Part shown: positions 23,414 through 32,306 of the stretch, piece by piece
Numbering within the stretch: the first letter of the stretch is position 1
Layout: the number at the start of each line of letters is the position of its first letter
DNA from: Marilutibacter maris
GTDB lineage: Bacteria; Pseudomonadota; Gammaproteobacteria; Xanthomonadales; Xanthomonadaceae
Length of the DNA stretch: 59,402 bases
Direction: 5' to 3'
NCBI RefSeq assembly: GCF_006546735.2
Contig: NZ_VICD02000086.1
Coordinates: 1 to 59,402, forward strand
Notes under the pieces: model-generated
What the model saw: only the letters and a program-made list of their open reading frames with translations
Database searches by the model: none
What the model was told of the DNA's origin: nothing
Program-made: the position numbers and the translations under genes

Positions 23414-26163
23414 GCCCTTCCGAGGACCGTTTGAATGCGGAAACCCATGCCCGTATTTTCAGAGATTCAATCCTTCCGAAAAGCGAGTTCAACGTCGCGC
23501 TATCGCACAATAGACCGAGGGCCGTCATTCTTGGAGGGCAGCCCGGTGCAGGTAAAGGTGGCCTTACCAGTGCAGCAACCGCAGAGCTGCAGGGCGATGT
23601 GGTCACGATTGACCCCGATGGACTCCGCAAGTACCACCCCAGTCTCGAAGAGTTCCGAAACGCCAGGCCCTACAACTGGTCCGGCCTAACTCACCCCGAT
23701 GCCAGCGCATGGGCCGATGAGTTGCTGGACGCTTCGGTGGCCGGCAAAAAGAACCTGATCTTCGACACCACCCTGAGTAACGGTCAGTGGGCCACGGAAG
23801 ACCTGATTCCGAAATTGCTGGCGCAAGGCTATGACGTGGAGGTGTGCGTGGTGGCTTCGCCTAAGCTCGAAAGTGAGCTTGGTGTGGATCAACGATTCTC
23901 AAGAAGCCTCGACAATAGAGGCTACGGCCGCTACGTCCCCGCCGGCGCCCGTGAAGCGATCTATGACAAGCTGCCCGGCAGCCTGGACATGATCCACGAG
24001 CGCACGGACGTACCGATCCGTCTCTTCAATCGCGAGGGCGTGGAGCTCTACGACAGCCGCGCCGATACGCGACTGCCGGGGTCGGTGCTGGAAGAGGCCC
24101 GTGAGGCGCGCCTGCACGATCCGAAGCTCACCCGCGAACTCAGCCGCGGCTGGCAGGGGCAAGTGCGCTGGCATGACGACTTGCCCGAGGCACTTGCACG
24201 CAACGAAAAGGTGGCGCCGGATACCGCACAGCGGCTGCTGGCCGAGCGTGCCGACGACCACATTGTCGAAGGTGTGGCACGCGATTCCGAGCTGGCCCGG
24301 CATATCGACCACACCGTACGTGTGAGACCGGCACGTGTTCACGCGGGCAGCGCACTGGGCATTGTCGGCGCTGCCGCCACCGCCTACGACATCGCCGACA
24401 CCGCGCACGATGTGTCGCGTCTGCGCGCACAGGGCAATGACACCGCCGCCGCGGCGCGGATCGAGCGTTTCGCGGTCCAGAACGTCGGAGGCTGGGGCGG
24501 TGCGGCGGCGGGCGTGGCGGGCGGTGCGCTGGCCGGTGTCGAAACCGGGCCTGGCCTGCTGGTCACCGGTGCCATCGGCGGCGTCATCGGTGCGGTGGCT
24601 GGCGACAAGGTGGGCGACTGGCTCGCCGAACGCAAGGTCAATCGCCAGGAGGATTCGCAGGGGCGGACCTGGACCTTCGATCCGGAGCAGCCGGAGCGGG
24701 GGTGGACGCATCAGGCGCGGACGATCGATACCGAGGCGATGCGCTTCCAGACCAGCGACGCGATCCGCTACAAGACCGAAACCCTGACCGCCGACCCCGC
24801 GTTGTCCGAGCGTCTGAACTTCCAGGCCTCGAGCACCTCGATCGAGCTGGCGCTGGGCGCGCCGCCGCGGTCGCACGACCCGTACTCGCTCCCGGCCGGC
24901 GAGCAGGACGCGCGCAGCGCCCGCGAGGCGCCGTGGACCCGCGATCCGGACACCTGGCAATGGAGCCGTGAAGTGAGCCGCGTCGTCGACTATCGCCACA
25001 ACAGCGAGGTCTACGAAAAGCAGACCGTGCAGGCGAGCCCGCAACGTGCGGCGGAGCTGGAGCAGCAATCGCAGGAGCGCATCGCCCGCAACGCCGGCCA
25101 GACCCCGGCGGTGATGGCCGCCAGGTTCATGGACGCCTACGAAAGCAGGGGCTGGGCGCAGTACGGCCCGCCGCCGGAAGTGGTCGCCGACGCGCTGCGG
25201 CACCCCGGTCGAATCGTCGGTTCGGACGGCGACATATACGAACGCAGTGCCCAGGGGCAATGGACGCACAACGGCCTGCTGTGGGACAGCGAGGCCAAGG
25301 GCAATCTCCGCGATGAGCTGGAGACCACCTACCGGCGGCAACAGGCGGACGAGCGTATCCCGACGCTGGAGCCGGTGCGCGTGATCGCGCCACCGACGAC
25401 CAGCCGCGCATCCATGCCGGCACCGGGCCTGCAACTCCCGGACAGCCTCAAGGACCCCGCCCACCCGGGGCATGGCAGCTTCCTGCAGGCGCGCGACGCC
25501 GTCCATCGGATGGAATTCGCCAACAAGATTCCTGCCGGCCCGCATAGCGAGCAGCTGGCCGCCGCGGTGGCGACCCGGGCCGAGACCGAAGGTCTGCGCC
25601 TGGGCTGCATCCAGTTGCGGCAGGGCGGCGGCGACCAGTTGGATATCATCGAGCGCGGCGCCTACGACGCCCCCGAGAGGCATGTCGCACTGGATACCCG
25701 GCAGGCGCTGGGCCGCTCGGTGGAAGCGCACAGCCACGACTGGTCGGCGGCCCGATCGCCGCACTACGTCAGCCAGGAGCCGGCGGCCGAACGCACCGCG
25801 GAACACATGCAGGTCCTGGAGCAGCTGTCCGGCAACGACCGGGCCCTGTTCGACCGCATCCGCGACCGGGTGCCGGCGCATATCGGCGATGACCGTGTGC
25901 TGCAGGCGATGACCGAAGCCCGCGACACGGCCGGGGTCGACCGTCCCGAGCGATTGGGCGCGGTCGAGATCCGCGGCGATCAGCTGTCGGTGGTCAGCAA
26001 CTCGGCAGCGGGGTTCCGGGCGACCGTCGACCTGGCCGGCCCCGCGCTGTCGATGCAGGAGAGCCTCGACAGGAACAACGGTCCGAGTCAGCAGCTGGCC
26101 CAGCAACAGACCCTGGAAGCGCAGCAACGCGAGCAGCAGGCGGCAGCGATGCAGATGGGATGA
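23410..26163 (+). CDS. Zeta-toxin effector with XVIPCD-like type IV secretion tail
   Basis: 917 aa. Residues ~1-230 are a zeta-toxin kinase: Walker A GGQPGAGKG (42-50), catalytic Asp68 in TIDPDGLRKYHP, and LIFDTTLSN (117-124). Zeta toxins phosphorylate UDP-N-acetylglucosamine and so block wall synthesis. Residues ~310-410 form a Gly/Ala-rich hydrophobic segment that could help membrane passage. Residues ~677-790 (LKDPAHPGHGSFLQARDAVHRM and following) resemble XVIPCD, the signal that sends Xanthomonas-type T4SS effectors into rival bacteria. A Gln-rich tail ends the protein. No T4SS genes are in this window. The upstream partner overlaps by 4 bp. Confidence 0.8.
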   Translation: MSPSEDRLNAETHARIFRDSILPKSEFNVALSHNRPRAVILGGQPGAGKGGLTSAATAELQGDVVTIDPDGLRKYHPSLEEFRNARPYNWSGLTHPDASAWADELLDASVAGKKNLIFDTTLSNGQWATEDLIPKLLAQGYDVEVCVVASPKLESELGVDQRFSRSLDNRGYGRYVPAGAREAIYDKLPGSLDMIHERTDVPIRLFNREGVELYDSRADTRLPGSVLEEAREARLHDPKLTRELSRGWQGQVRWHDDLPEALARNEKVAPDTAQRLLAERADDHIVEGVARDSELARHIDHTVRVRPARVHAGSALGIVGAAATAYDIADTAHDVSRLRAQGNDTAAAARIERFAVQNVGGWGGAAAGVAGGALAGVETGPGLLVTGAIGGVIGAVAGDKVGDWLAERKVNRQEDSQGRTWTFDPEQPERGWTHQARTIDTEAMRFQTSDAIRYKTETLTADPALSERLNFQASSTSIELALGAPPRSHDPYSLPAGEQDARSAREAPWTRDPDTWQWSREVSRVVDYRHNSEVYEKQTVQASPQRAAELEQQSQERIARNAGQTPAVMAARFMDAYESRGWAQYGPPPEVVADALRHPGRIVGSDGDIYERSAQGQWTHNGLLWDSEAKGNLRDELETTYRRQQADERIPTLEPVRVIAPPTTSRASMPAPGLQLPDSLKDPAHPGHGSFLQARDAVHRMEFANKIPAGPHSEQLAAAVATRAETEGLRLGCIQLRQGGGDQLDIIERGAYDAPERHVALDTRQALGRSVEAHSHDWSAARSPHYVSQEPAAERTAEHMQVLEQLSGNDRALFDRIRDRVPAHIGDDRVLQAMTEARDTAGVDRPERLGAVEIRGDQLSVVSNSAAGFRATVDLAGPALSMQESLDRNNGPSQQLAQQQTLEAQQREQQAAAMQMG

Positions 26164-26185
26164 TGAAGGTTCTCCAAGGCGCTCC

Positions 26186-26230
26186 CGCCGAAAGGATCAG
26201 GTTCATCTGTCTAGTGACCTGGGTGCACAC
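26186..26230. repeat. RAYT/REP scar after the effector gene
   Basis: CAGGTTCATCTGTCTAGTGACCTGGG resembles the start of the RAYT remnants (TAGGTTCATTTGTCCCGTGACCTGGG at 21052). Only this end is left. It lies between the effector and the next gene. Confidence 0.5.
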
Positions 26231-26260
26231 GCCCAGTCGAGATGGCCCCGGCCGCCTCGC

Positions 26261-27067
26261 TCAATGCGCAACCTGGGAGGCGCATAGCACGTCCCGGTAG
26301 GCGCACAGATCGTCCAGCAGCGGTTTTTCCTCGGCCAGGATCGCGGCTTTCTCGGCGGCGCCCACCATCTGGATCATGTAGCTCTGTTCGTCGTTGCCCT
26401 GGCGGTCGATGAAGGGACTCATCAGGCTGGCCGGCTCGGCGAGGTCGGGCCGGGCGCCGAGGTCGGCATTGGTCAGGCCCGGGGCGTAGAACATGAAGTG
26501 CGGCATGGACATGGTGCGCACCTGCAGGTCCGGTGGCCCGATCGTGCGCATGACCGGTGCGATCATGTAGGACAGGCCCGCCTTCGCCGGCGCCCGATAG
26601 ACCTTGTCCCGGTAGCGGCGCTCGACCTCGGCTTTCAGCGCCTCGGGCGACATGCCTTGGGCACGCATCGCGGCGGTGTCGAGGATGACCTTGAAATGCG
26701 CGCCGATGCCGGCGGCGTCGTAGCACAGCGGGATGTAGATGTCGTCGCGGAAGTCGGACAGTTCCCAGGCGGTGCGTTCGACCAGGCAGGCCACGCCGCT
26801 GCTTCCTTCGCGTGCCAGTCGATAGCCGCTGTCCGGGTCGAGCAGGTAGACGCTGGCCTCGTCGCGCAGCCTTCCGGGCAGCGCGCTCAGGGCGTAGCGG
26901 GTCTCCAGATCGGCGGGCATCGCTTCGATGACGGTGCCGGGGGTGTGGGCGATGGCGGCGTCCTGCGCGGGTGCGGCAGTCACCGTGACCGATGCCGAGG
27001 CCAGGCCGAACGCGGTGAGCGCGGGGAGGGCGAAGGCGTTGAGGGTAAAGGCGCGGAGGCGTTTCAT
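26261..27067 (-). CDS. Secreted hypothetical protein
   Basis: 268 aa. A signal peptide (MKRLRAFTLNAFALPALTAF and the Ala-rich end near residue 32) is followed by a soluble domain with no family I recognise. Visible stretches are VYLLDPDSGYRLAREGSSGVACLVERT, ELSDFRDDIYIPLCYDAAG and PHFMFYAPGLTNADLG. The Cys residues could form a disulfide in the periplasm. The ATG at 27067 is chosen for the signal peptide; the upstream continuation to 27304 looks non-coding. Confidence 0.65.
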   Translation of the reverse strand: MKRLRAFTLNAFALPALTAFGLASASVTVTAAPAQDAAIAHTPGTVIEAMPADLETRYALSALPGRLRDEASVYLLDPDSGYRLAREGSSGVACLVERTAWELSDFRDDIYIPLCYDAAGIGAHFKVILDTAAMRAQGMSPEALKAEVERRYRDKVYRAPAKAGLSYMIAPVMRTIGPPDLQVRTMSMPHFMFYAPGLTNADLGARPDLAEPASLMSPFIDRQGNDEQSYMIQMVGAAEKAAILAEEKPLLDDLCAYRDVLCASQVAH

Positions 27068-27708
27068 GTTTCGATTCCTTGGCGGTGCTTGCGGGCGCCG
27101 CGCACCGATGAGGGCGGTGGCGGCTGCAGGCGGATGAGAGCGGGCGGATGAAAGCTCGGGTCGGCAGGCGTGGTCGGTCGTATTCGCGGGTGAGGCAGCT
27201 GCCCGCTGTCCCGCAACGGCTCCGCTGCCGTGTGGGCGACGCCGGCGATCGGAGCAGCGGGATGCATGCGCCATGCCGGCGCCGAGATCGAGCGTGACCT
27301 CCATAATTCAACTTTACGGTTAAATGTATGTGGCCGCTTCGAAAAAATCAACCGACTTGTTGAATGACGGCCCGTGCGCCGCTGCGAGCACGGGACTGGA
27401 CCGGCCCAGGGAGCACAGGTGCCCTCTGAACGCGCTGATGCGGGAGACGGGAGCCGGGCAGGTCACGGATGGCGACGATGTCTTCGCGGTCCATCCGGGT
27501 GGACGCTTCAAGGCGGACAACGGGACAGCACCCGTCGTCGCGACCGTGGCAATGAGTGCGGTGTTGCACGGCTGCCCGATGGCCGGGCCGACGCGCAGGT
27601 GGCGTCGGGCGCGCTGATGTTTGCGGAGCTACTGATCGATGCTTCGACCAGAGGTGACGCATCTCTTCGATGTCGTTCGCCGGGGTGCCGGGCCGGCCCC
27701 GGCTTGGG
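27068..27708. other. Gene-free stretch, about 640 bp
   Basis: No convincing gene on either strand; long open frames here have unlikely composition. An AT-rich spot with TTTACGGTTAAATGTATG at 27312 and AAAAAATCAACCGACTTG at 27344 could hold promoters for the secreted protein. The rest shows nothing recognisable. Confidence 0.4.
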
Positions 27709-28152
27709 TCACCGCTCCTTCGCCAGAAGCTTGCGACGGATGAACTCGGAATGCGGAACGGCGAGCAGGTCGGCCACGCGACGGACCATCAGTTCCTCGT
27801 GCTTGTCCAGGCGCGCGTCGGCGAACGCGACCCGCCACAGCCATTCGACGAGTTCGGCGCGCTGCTCGGGGGCGAGTCCGGGTCGCAGCCCCCGGGTGAA
27901 TTCATGCAGTGATATCGATTGACGCCTGGCCTCGTGCGCCTGCTCCATCAGCGATGCAAGCTCGGCCGGCGCCATGCCGAAGACCGTGGCCATCGCCTCG
28001 TGGACCACGTCCAGCTCGACCTGGTCGCCCCCTTCGGCGGTGACCGCCATCTCCAGCAGCAGCGCGGCGGCGGCCCTGGGCAGCGCATGCGGGTCGGACG
28101 AGGGTTCGTGGCGGTTGACGATGCTCGTGAGAGCCTTGAACCAGTCGCTCAA
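27709..28152 (-). CDS. TerB-like (tellurite-resistance/DjlA N-terminal-type) protein
   Basis: 147 aa, all helical, of the TerB-like fold: AAALLLEMAVTAEGGDQVELD, EFTRGLRPGL, and LVEWLWRVAFADARLDKHEELMVRRVADLL, with the acidic loop typical of the group (DARLDKHEE). The function of single-domain members is unknown; metal binding is suggested for relatives. I take TTG at 28152 as the start, because GGAGG lies 7 bp upstream and the homologous region begins there; the only upstream ATG lacks a site. Confidence 0.75.
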   Translation of the reverse strand: MSDWFKALTSIVNRHEPSSDPHALPRAAAALLLEMAVTAEGGDQVELDVVHEAMATVFGMAPAELASLMEQAHEARRQSISLHEFTRGLRPGLAPEQRAELVEWLWRVAFADARLDKHEELMVRRVADLLAVPHSEFIRRKLLAKER

Positions 28153-28301
28153 GACGGTGCCTCCGGTGCGATGGGGCGTGATTCCAGAAGCTGGGGCCTT
28201 CCCATGTGATTTCAACCCGACTAAAAAGGGACGGAGACGACCGTTGCGCCTCCCCGCCTGGGGGAGACTTCACCCGGACCGGCTTTCGACGACGCGACCC
28301 C

Positions 28302-29159
28302 ATGAATCCCCCGTCCAGTGCCCCGACACCCGATGAGGAAGGCCCGGGCCCGCAGTGGGACCGCGTCGCCGCGGGCTGGAAGACGTGGTGGCCCACGATC
28401 GAGCGTGCGGCGCAATGCGTCAGCGAACGGATGCTGGACCTGGCGGATGTGGCGCCCGGGCAGCGGGTGCTCGATATCGCCACCGGAATCGGCGAGCCCG
28501 CCTTGCTCGCGGCGCGCCGCGTCGGCCCCACGGGATGTGTCGTCGCGACGGATGTTTCGTCGCGGATGCTCGATATCGCCCGCGAGCGGGCCGCTCTGGC
28601 AGGGACGTCGAACGTGGATTTCGGACTGGCCGATGCGGCACAGATGGATTTTCCGGAAGGCGGTTTCGATGCGGTGCTGTGTCGGTGGGGCGTGACCTAC
28701 CTGCCGGATCCGCCCAATGCGCTGGCGGCGATACACCGCACCCTGGTTCCCGGCGGCGGGTTCGCCACCGCGGTGTGGGCCGAGGGCGACAGCCGTCCGC
28801 TGGCCGACCTCGCGCAGGCGGTCGCACGGGACATGTTCGACTTGCCGGCGCCACAAGCGCAGGCACCCTCGCGGGCCGGATCGGTGGAGGACGCGCTGGC
28901 GAAGGCGATGATTCACGCCGGTTTCGCGGATGTCCGCACCGAACGCCTCGGTCTGACCCTGGAGTGGGCCTGCGCCGATGCGTGCGCGCAGTACGTGCTG
29001 GACGTGTCCCCGGACCTGATGGCGCTGTTCCTCGATAGGCCGTCCGCGCAACACGCGGAGTACCGGCGCCGGCTCGCCGACAGGCTTGGGCCGTACGTCG
29101 CCGCCGATGGCCGCGTCTGCATCCCGAACCTGACGGTCTGCGCGGCAGGGTGGCGCTGA
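28302..29159 (+). CDS. Class I SAM-dependent methyltransferase
   Basis: 285 aa, soluble. Motif I is VLDIATGIGEPALLAA (residues ~58-73). Motif II/post-I is VVATDVSSRMLDIAR, the acidic VDFGLADAAQMDF follows, and motif III is ALAAIHRTLVPGGGFATAVW. This is the UbiE/Methyltransf_11 pattern. The C-terminal half (from ~190) is a helical cap that would define the substrate, which cannot be told from sequence. The ATG at 28302 is the start of the conserved part. It is divergent from the TerB-like gene, with a 150-bp shared upstream region. Confidence 0.85.
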   Translation: MNPPSSAPTPDEEGPGPQWDRVAAGWKTWWPTIERAAQCVSERMLDLADVAPGQRVLDIATGIGEPALLAARRVGPTGCVVATDVSSRMLDIARERAALAGTSNVDFGLADAAQMDFPEGGFDAVLCRWGVTYLPDPPNALAAIHRTLVPGGGFATAVWAEGDSRPLADLAQAVARDMFDLPAPQAQAPSRAGSVEDALAKAMIHAGFADVRTERLGLTLEWACADACAQYVLDVSPDLMALFLDRPSAQHAEYRRRLADRLGPYVAADGRVCIPNLTVCAAGWR

Positions 29160-29257
29160 GTCGCCGCTTTATCCCGCTACGGCCAGATGCCCGTTCGACC
29201 GCCACGACATGCCGACGACCGGGCCGGCGATGCGCGCGGCGAGGCGCTGCCCGGCGG

Positions 29258-30190
29258 TCAGCCGCTTGCCAGCGCGGTCAGGTGTTGTTCCAGCAACCGG
29301 CGCACCGTGGTGGTCGGTATGCGCGGCAGTTGCGCCGGGGGCAGGGTGCTTCCGATCCTGCGTGCGATGATCAGTCCGATGAGGTAGCCGCCACGCGCCG
29401 GTTCCGGGCCGGTGTGGCCGGCGCTGAAGAACCGCTTGGAATCTTCCGGTGCGGTGGAGTCCAGCACGGGAATCAGGTTTGCGGCGAGCTCGCGCACGGT
29501 CGCCTCGTCGACTTGGGCGAGCTTGACGTCGTCGAGCAGCACCTGCACCAGCGACGCCTCCGGATTGAGGCGCTCGCTTACATAGGTGGCGATGCCCTCG
29601 GTCCAGAGCGAGCCGTACACGGGCGGGTTGTCGTCCATGATCAGGTCGGGCAGGACCTGCGCCTGGTACAGGTGGAACGATTCGTGATCCAGGAACACCG
29701 ACAGATTCGCGCCGGCACCGTGGTAACGCACGATGCCATCGATGCCGATGAACAGCGGCAACTGTCCTTTCCACGGCTGCAGGTGGCCGTCGAAGCCGAA
29801 CAGCGAGGGCATCAGGTAGATCGGCGCCTGCTCGCGACGGAAGTCGGGGAACTCGCTCTGGAAGTGCCGGGTGTGGCGTTCGTAGTGGCGACCGAAGTCG
29901 TCGCTGAGGCCGCGCACCTGGTCCGCGATCGAATCGAAGTCCGGCAGCCATCGCGCCAGCCGTTCGGGCGTCGGCTTCAGCCCGGCTCCGGCATAGATAT
30001 CGGCATGCGGTGCGAAGAACGCAGCCGTCAGTGCCTGCACGCGGTCGTTGGCGCCGCGGGTGCCGTCATAGGCCGACCAGAACGCCGGCATGAGGTCGAC
30101 CGGGCCCGGGGGCACGGCAGCAGTGCCCGGGTTTGCGGCTGCCAGCAGCGGCGAAAGAGCGGCCAGTCGAAGCAGGTCGCGACGGTTCAT
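29258..30190 (-). CDS. Secreted DUF2268-like zinc metallopeptidase
   Basis: 310 aa. The N-terminus NRRDLLRLAALSPLLAAA has the twin-Arg pattern and a hydrophobic core, suggesting export by Tat. The zinc motif HESFH lies in VFLDHESFHLYQ, and LWTEGIATYVSERL carries the Glu expected downstream (as in the E-G-x-A-x-Y pattern of gluzincins). Family members have no well-defined substrate. Start at 30190 (Met-Asn-Arg-Arg). A second metallopeptidase of similar logic is at 55805-56869. Confidence 0.75.
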   Translation of the reverse strand: MNRRDLLRLAALSPLLAAANPGTAAVPPGPVDLMPAFWSAYDGTRGANDRVQALTAAFFAPHADIYAGAGLKPTPERLARWLPDFDSIADQVRGLSDDFGRHYERHTRHFQSEFPDFRREQAPIYLMPSLFGFDGHLQPWKGQLPLFIGIDGIVRYHGAGANLSVFLDHESFHLYQAQVLPDLIMDDNPPVYGSLWTEGIATYVSERLNPEASLVQVLLDDVKLAQVDEATVRELAANLIPVLDSTAPEDSKRFFSAGHTGPEPARGGYLIGLIIARRIGSTLPPAQLPRIPTTTVRRLLEQHLTALASG

Positions 30191-30585
30191 CTCAGGATCC
30201 TTGCGCAGCAGGGAGGCGGTGCCCCGCAAGCGGCGAGCGGCATGGCGGGAGGCGACAACCTAGTGGGTGGAGTCGCTGTTCGCCAGTGACGTATTGCCTA
30301 TGCCCTGATCGGGGCCCGGCGCGCGTCATGCGGGGGGTGGATGGACCAGGAGATCGGATTCAGCCGGCCATCGCGGTGCGGTGAGGCGATTGCACGGTCC
30401 GCCGAGCTTGGCGAGCCGCTGGCATGGCCTGGTCGGGGCGGAAGGGGCGAGAGCGCAAAGACATGGGCGCCACAGGTGCGGGCGGAGGGTCCTGGTCGCG
30501 GTAAGGGCGAGGATTGCCATCGCCCGCGCCGACCGTGCTTGTCGTCGACCCTATGGGACTTCACCGGATGCTCGCGCCCGTGGAG
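30191..30585. other. Gap with a strongly decayed RAYT remnant
   Basis: Between about 30378 and 30560 the DNA can be aligned with the 3' end of the intact RAYT (GCGATTGCACGGTCCGCCGA then GCTTGGC, followed by AGGTGCGGGCGG and GGGCGAGGATTGCCATCGCC) but with many changes. There is no reading frame. The rest of the gap holds the leader of the metallopeptidase gene. Confidence 0.5.
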
Positions 30586-30900
30586 TCAGTAGAGGACGAG
30601 GGGGATGTCGCGCGTGTGGTGATCGCGGTAGTCCTCGCGGATGGCCTGGCAGTACGGACCGCCCATGGCGAAGCGACGGCACACCGAGGGGCGGCTCTCG
30701 TAGATCGAGCAGCACATGCGCGCACCGTCCAGCGCGACGCACCAGCCGTCGCTGTCCTTCGCCATCACCTGCAGGCCGGCGGCGGTATGGGTGGTGAGGT
30801 GCCCGGCGACCCGGTCTTCGGGCTGCAGGACCACGGTCAGGCGGCAGCACACCGCATCGCAGCGGCTGCACAAAGGGGTGTCGGCGGCGACGGCGCTCAT
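30586..30900 (-). CDS. YkgJ-family cysteine-cluster protein
   Basis: 104 aa. A CxxCxxxCC cluster at the N-terminus (CSRCDAVCC) and further Cys in MCCSIYESRPSVCRRFAMGGPYC match the YkgJ (CxxCxxCC) family, thought to bind zinc or an iron-sulfur cluster. Function unknown. The ATG at 30900 directly precedes the conserved part; upstream codons look random. Confidence 0.88.
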   Translation of the reverse strand: MSAVAADTPLCSRCDAVCCRLTVVLQPEDRVAGHLTTHTAAGLQVMAKDSDGWCVALDGARMCCSIYESRPSVCRRFAMGGPYCQAIREDYRDHHTRDIPLVLY

Positions 30901-31201
30901 GCGCGCGGACGTCCGCGGACGGGCGGGATCGGAGCGGGGAAGGAATGGCCTGGCATGGGCGCTCCCGGGAAGCGACACCCGAAACGGGTGGTCACGCATG
31001 GAGGGAGCGAAACCGGCGACGGCAGTCGGAGGGGACGCGCGAATGCAACGGTGGTACGGCTGCCAGCTTACACAACACGGCCCGGCAGGGGCAGGGCGGG
31101 TGTTTCCAGGGGGCGCCCGGCCCCCCGGCCAGTGCGACCGTCCGGGCCAGGCGGGGCGGCGGCTCAGGTCCCGGAGGTCGGTCGCCGCACTGGCTTTCGC
31201 C

Positions 31202-31390
31202 TCAACGGCACGGCCCTCTGTAGTCGCCATGGCCGAGATGGGCGCTGATCGCTTCCGGCGGCAGTTCCAGCGTCTTCTTGCCCTTGTGGCAGACCAGCCG
31301 CTTGTCGGCGGGGCCGCCGACGTAGTCTCCCGGCAGCATCACGCAGGCGGACAGGGGCAGGGCAAGCAGGAGCGCGGCCAGGCATTTCAT
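31202..31390 (-). CDS. Small lipoprotein (62 aa)
   Basis: MKCLAALLLALPLSAC forms a lipoprotein signal with lipobox LSAC and acceptor Cys16. The 46-residue mature part contains LVCHKGKKTLELPPEAISAHLGHGD, resembling small conserved lipoproteins with one disulfide (Cys34 and Cys61). It would be anchored in the inner or outer membrane. The start has a plausible GA-rich site upstream. Confidence 0.75.
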   Translation of the reverse strand: MKCLAALLLALPLSACVMLPGDYVGGPADKRLVCHKGKKTLELPPEAISAHLGHGDYRGPCR

Positions 31391-31490
31391 CGGGGATGTC
31401 TCGCGACGGGATGGTGCGCCTAGAGTAATCCCGCGCCGGCTCCGGCGTCGTGACGTGCGGCCGGTCGACGGGCCGACCGCGCCGGGCGGC

Positions 31491-32111
31491 TCAGTCGCCG
31501 GCGCTGCCGAAACAGGAAGCGCAATGGCCGTCGACGTCCCGCAGCCAGGATTCCCGCGTGTCCCGCGAGCTTCCGACCACCGGTCTGAAGATGACCCGCT
31601 TGAAGCTCTCGACGCCGCAATAGGGCAGGACGCAGCGCCCCCAGATCAGTTCCAGCGGATCGCCGAGGTCGCGGCGTTCCCGCTCGGGCTCGGTATCGGA
31701 GGTGTTGATGACCAGCGCCGTTCGCATCGCCAGCAGGCCCTCGGGCATGCCATCGGCGGTCTCCAGGCGGTAGGCGACGCCCGGGATCAGGACGCGGTCC
31801 ATCCAGCCGGCGAGGATGGCCGGCGGCTTGCCCCACCAGTTCGGATGCACGACCAGGAGTCCGCCGGCCTTCGCGACGCCTTCTCGATGCGCTCGCAGCA
31901 CCGGGTCGACCGCCCGCGCCAGCGTCTGCTCGAGCGTGTCGCCGACGGTATAGGCCTCGTCCTCGCTCAGGCAGGGGTCGAAGCGCTCGGCATACAGGTC
32001 GTGATGCTCGATCGTATGGCCCGCCGCCAGCAGGGACGCGCGCGCCGTCGCCGAGATGGCGTGACAGAAGCTGTTGGAGCGCGGGTGGGCGACGATGGAA
32101 AACACGTGCAT
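31491..32111 (-). CDS. NAD(P)H dehydrogenase (quinone)-like flavoprotein
   Basis: 206 aa, flavodoxin-like fold of the MdaB/KefF/WrbA-related NAD(P)H oxidoreductases: VFSIVAHPRSNSFCHAI near the N-terminus binds FMN/FAD phosphate, and HPNWWGKPPAILAGWMDRVLIPGVAY is the typical central block. Members reduce quinones in two-electron steps, giving protection from redox cycling. Substrate not certain. It stands alone, divergent from the nuclease gene at 32307. Confidence 0.85.
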   Translation of the reverse strand: MHVFSIVAHPRSNSFCHAISATARASLLAAGHTIEHHDLYAERFDPCLSEDEAYTVGDTLEQTLARAVDPVLRAHREGVAKAGGLLVVHPNWWGKPPAILAGWMDRVLIPGVAYRLETADGMPEGLLAMRTALVINTSDTEPERERRDLGDPLELIWGRCVLPYCGVESFKRVIFRPVVGSSRDTRESWLRDVDGHCASCFGSAGD

Positions 32112-32306
32112 TGATTGAAGCCTCTCGGGTGATCCGGATGCGCCGCGAACAAGTGAGAGACACTTTCGGTTGCACGTTCATGGGACACCGCCGCTGGAGC
32201 GGCCGGAGGCAACACTAAGCAATCCACTGCCCCCCCCGATCGTGTACCAGCTTGGTGATCGTGGCATGATCCAAGCTTGATCCGTCGCTTGACAAGGGGG
32301 TAGGGC

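Noticed and set aside
23410-26163. Classical plasmid epsilon-zeta addiction module
   Set aside because: The protein is about three times too long, has a secretion-like tail, and the partner does not resemble epsilon or PezA; an interbacterial effector fits better.
27374-27922. Plus-strand frame of 182 codons
   Set aside because: Arg/Ser/Cys-rich shadow overlapping the real TerB-like gene on the other strand; no ribosome site.
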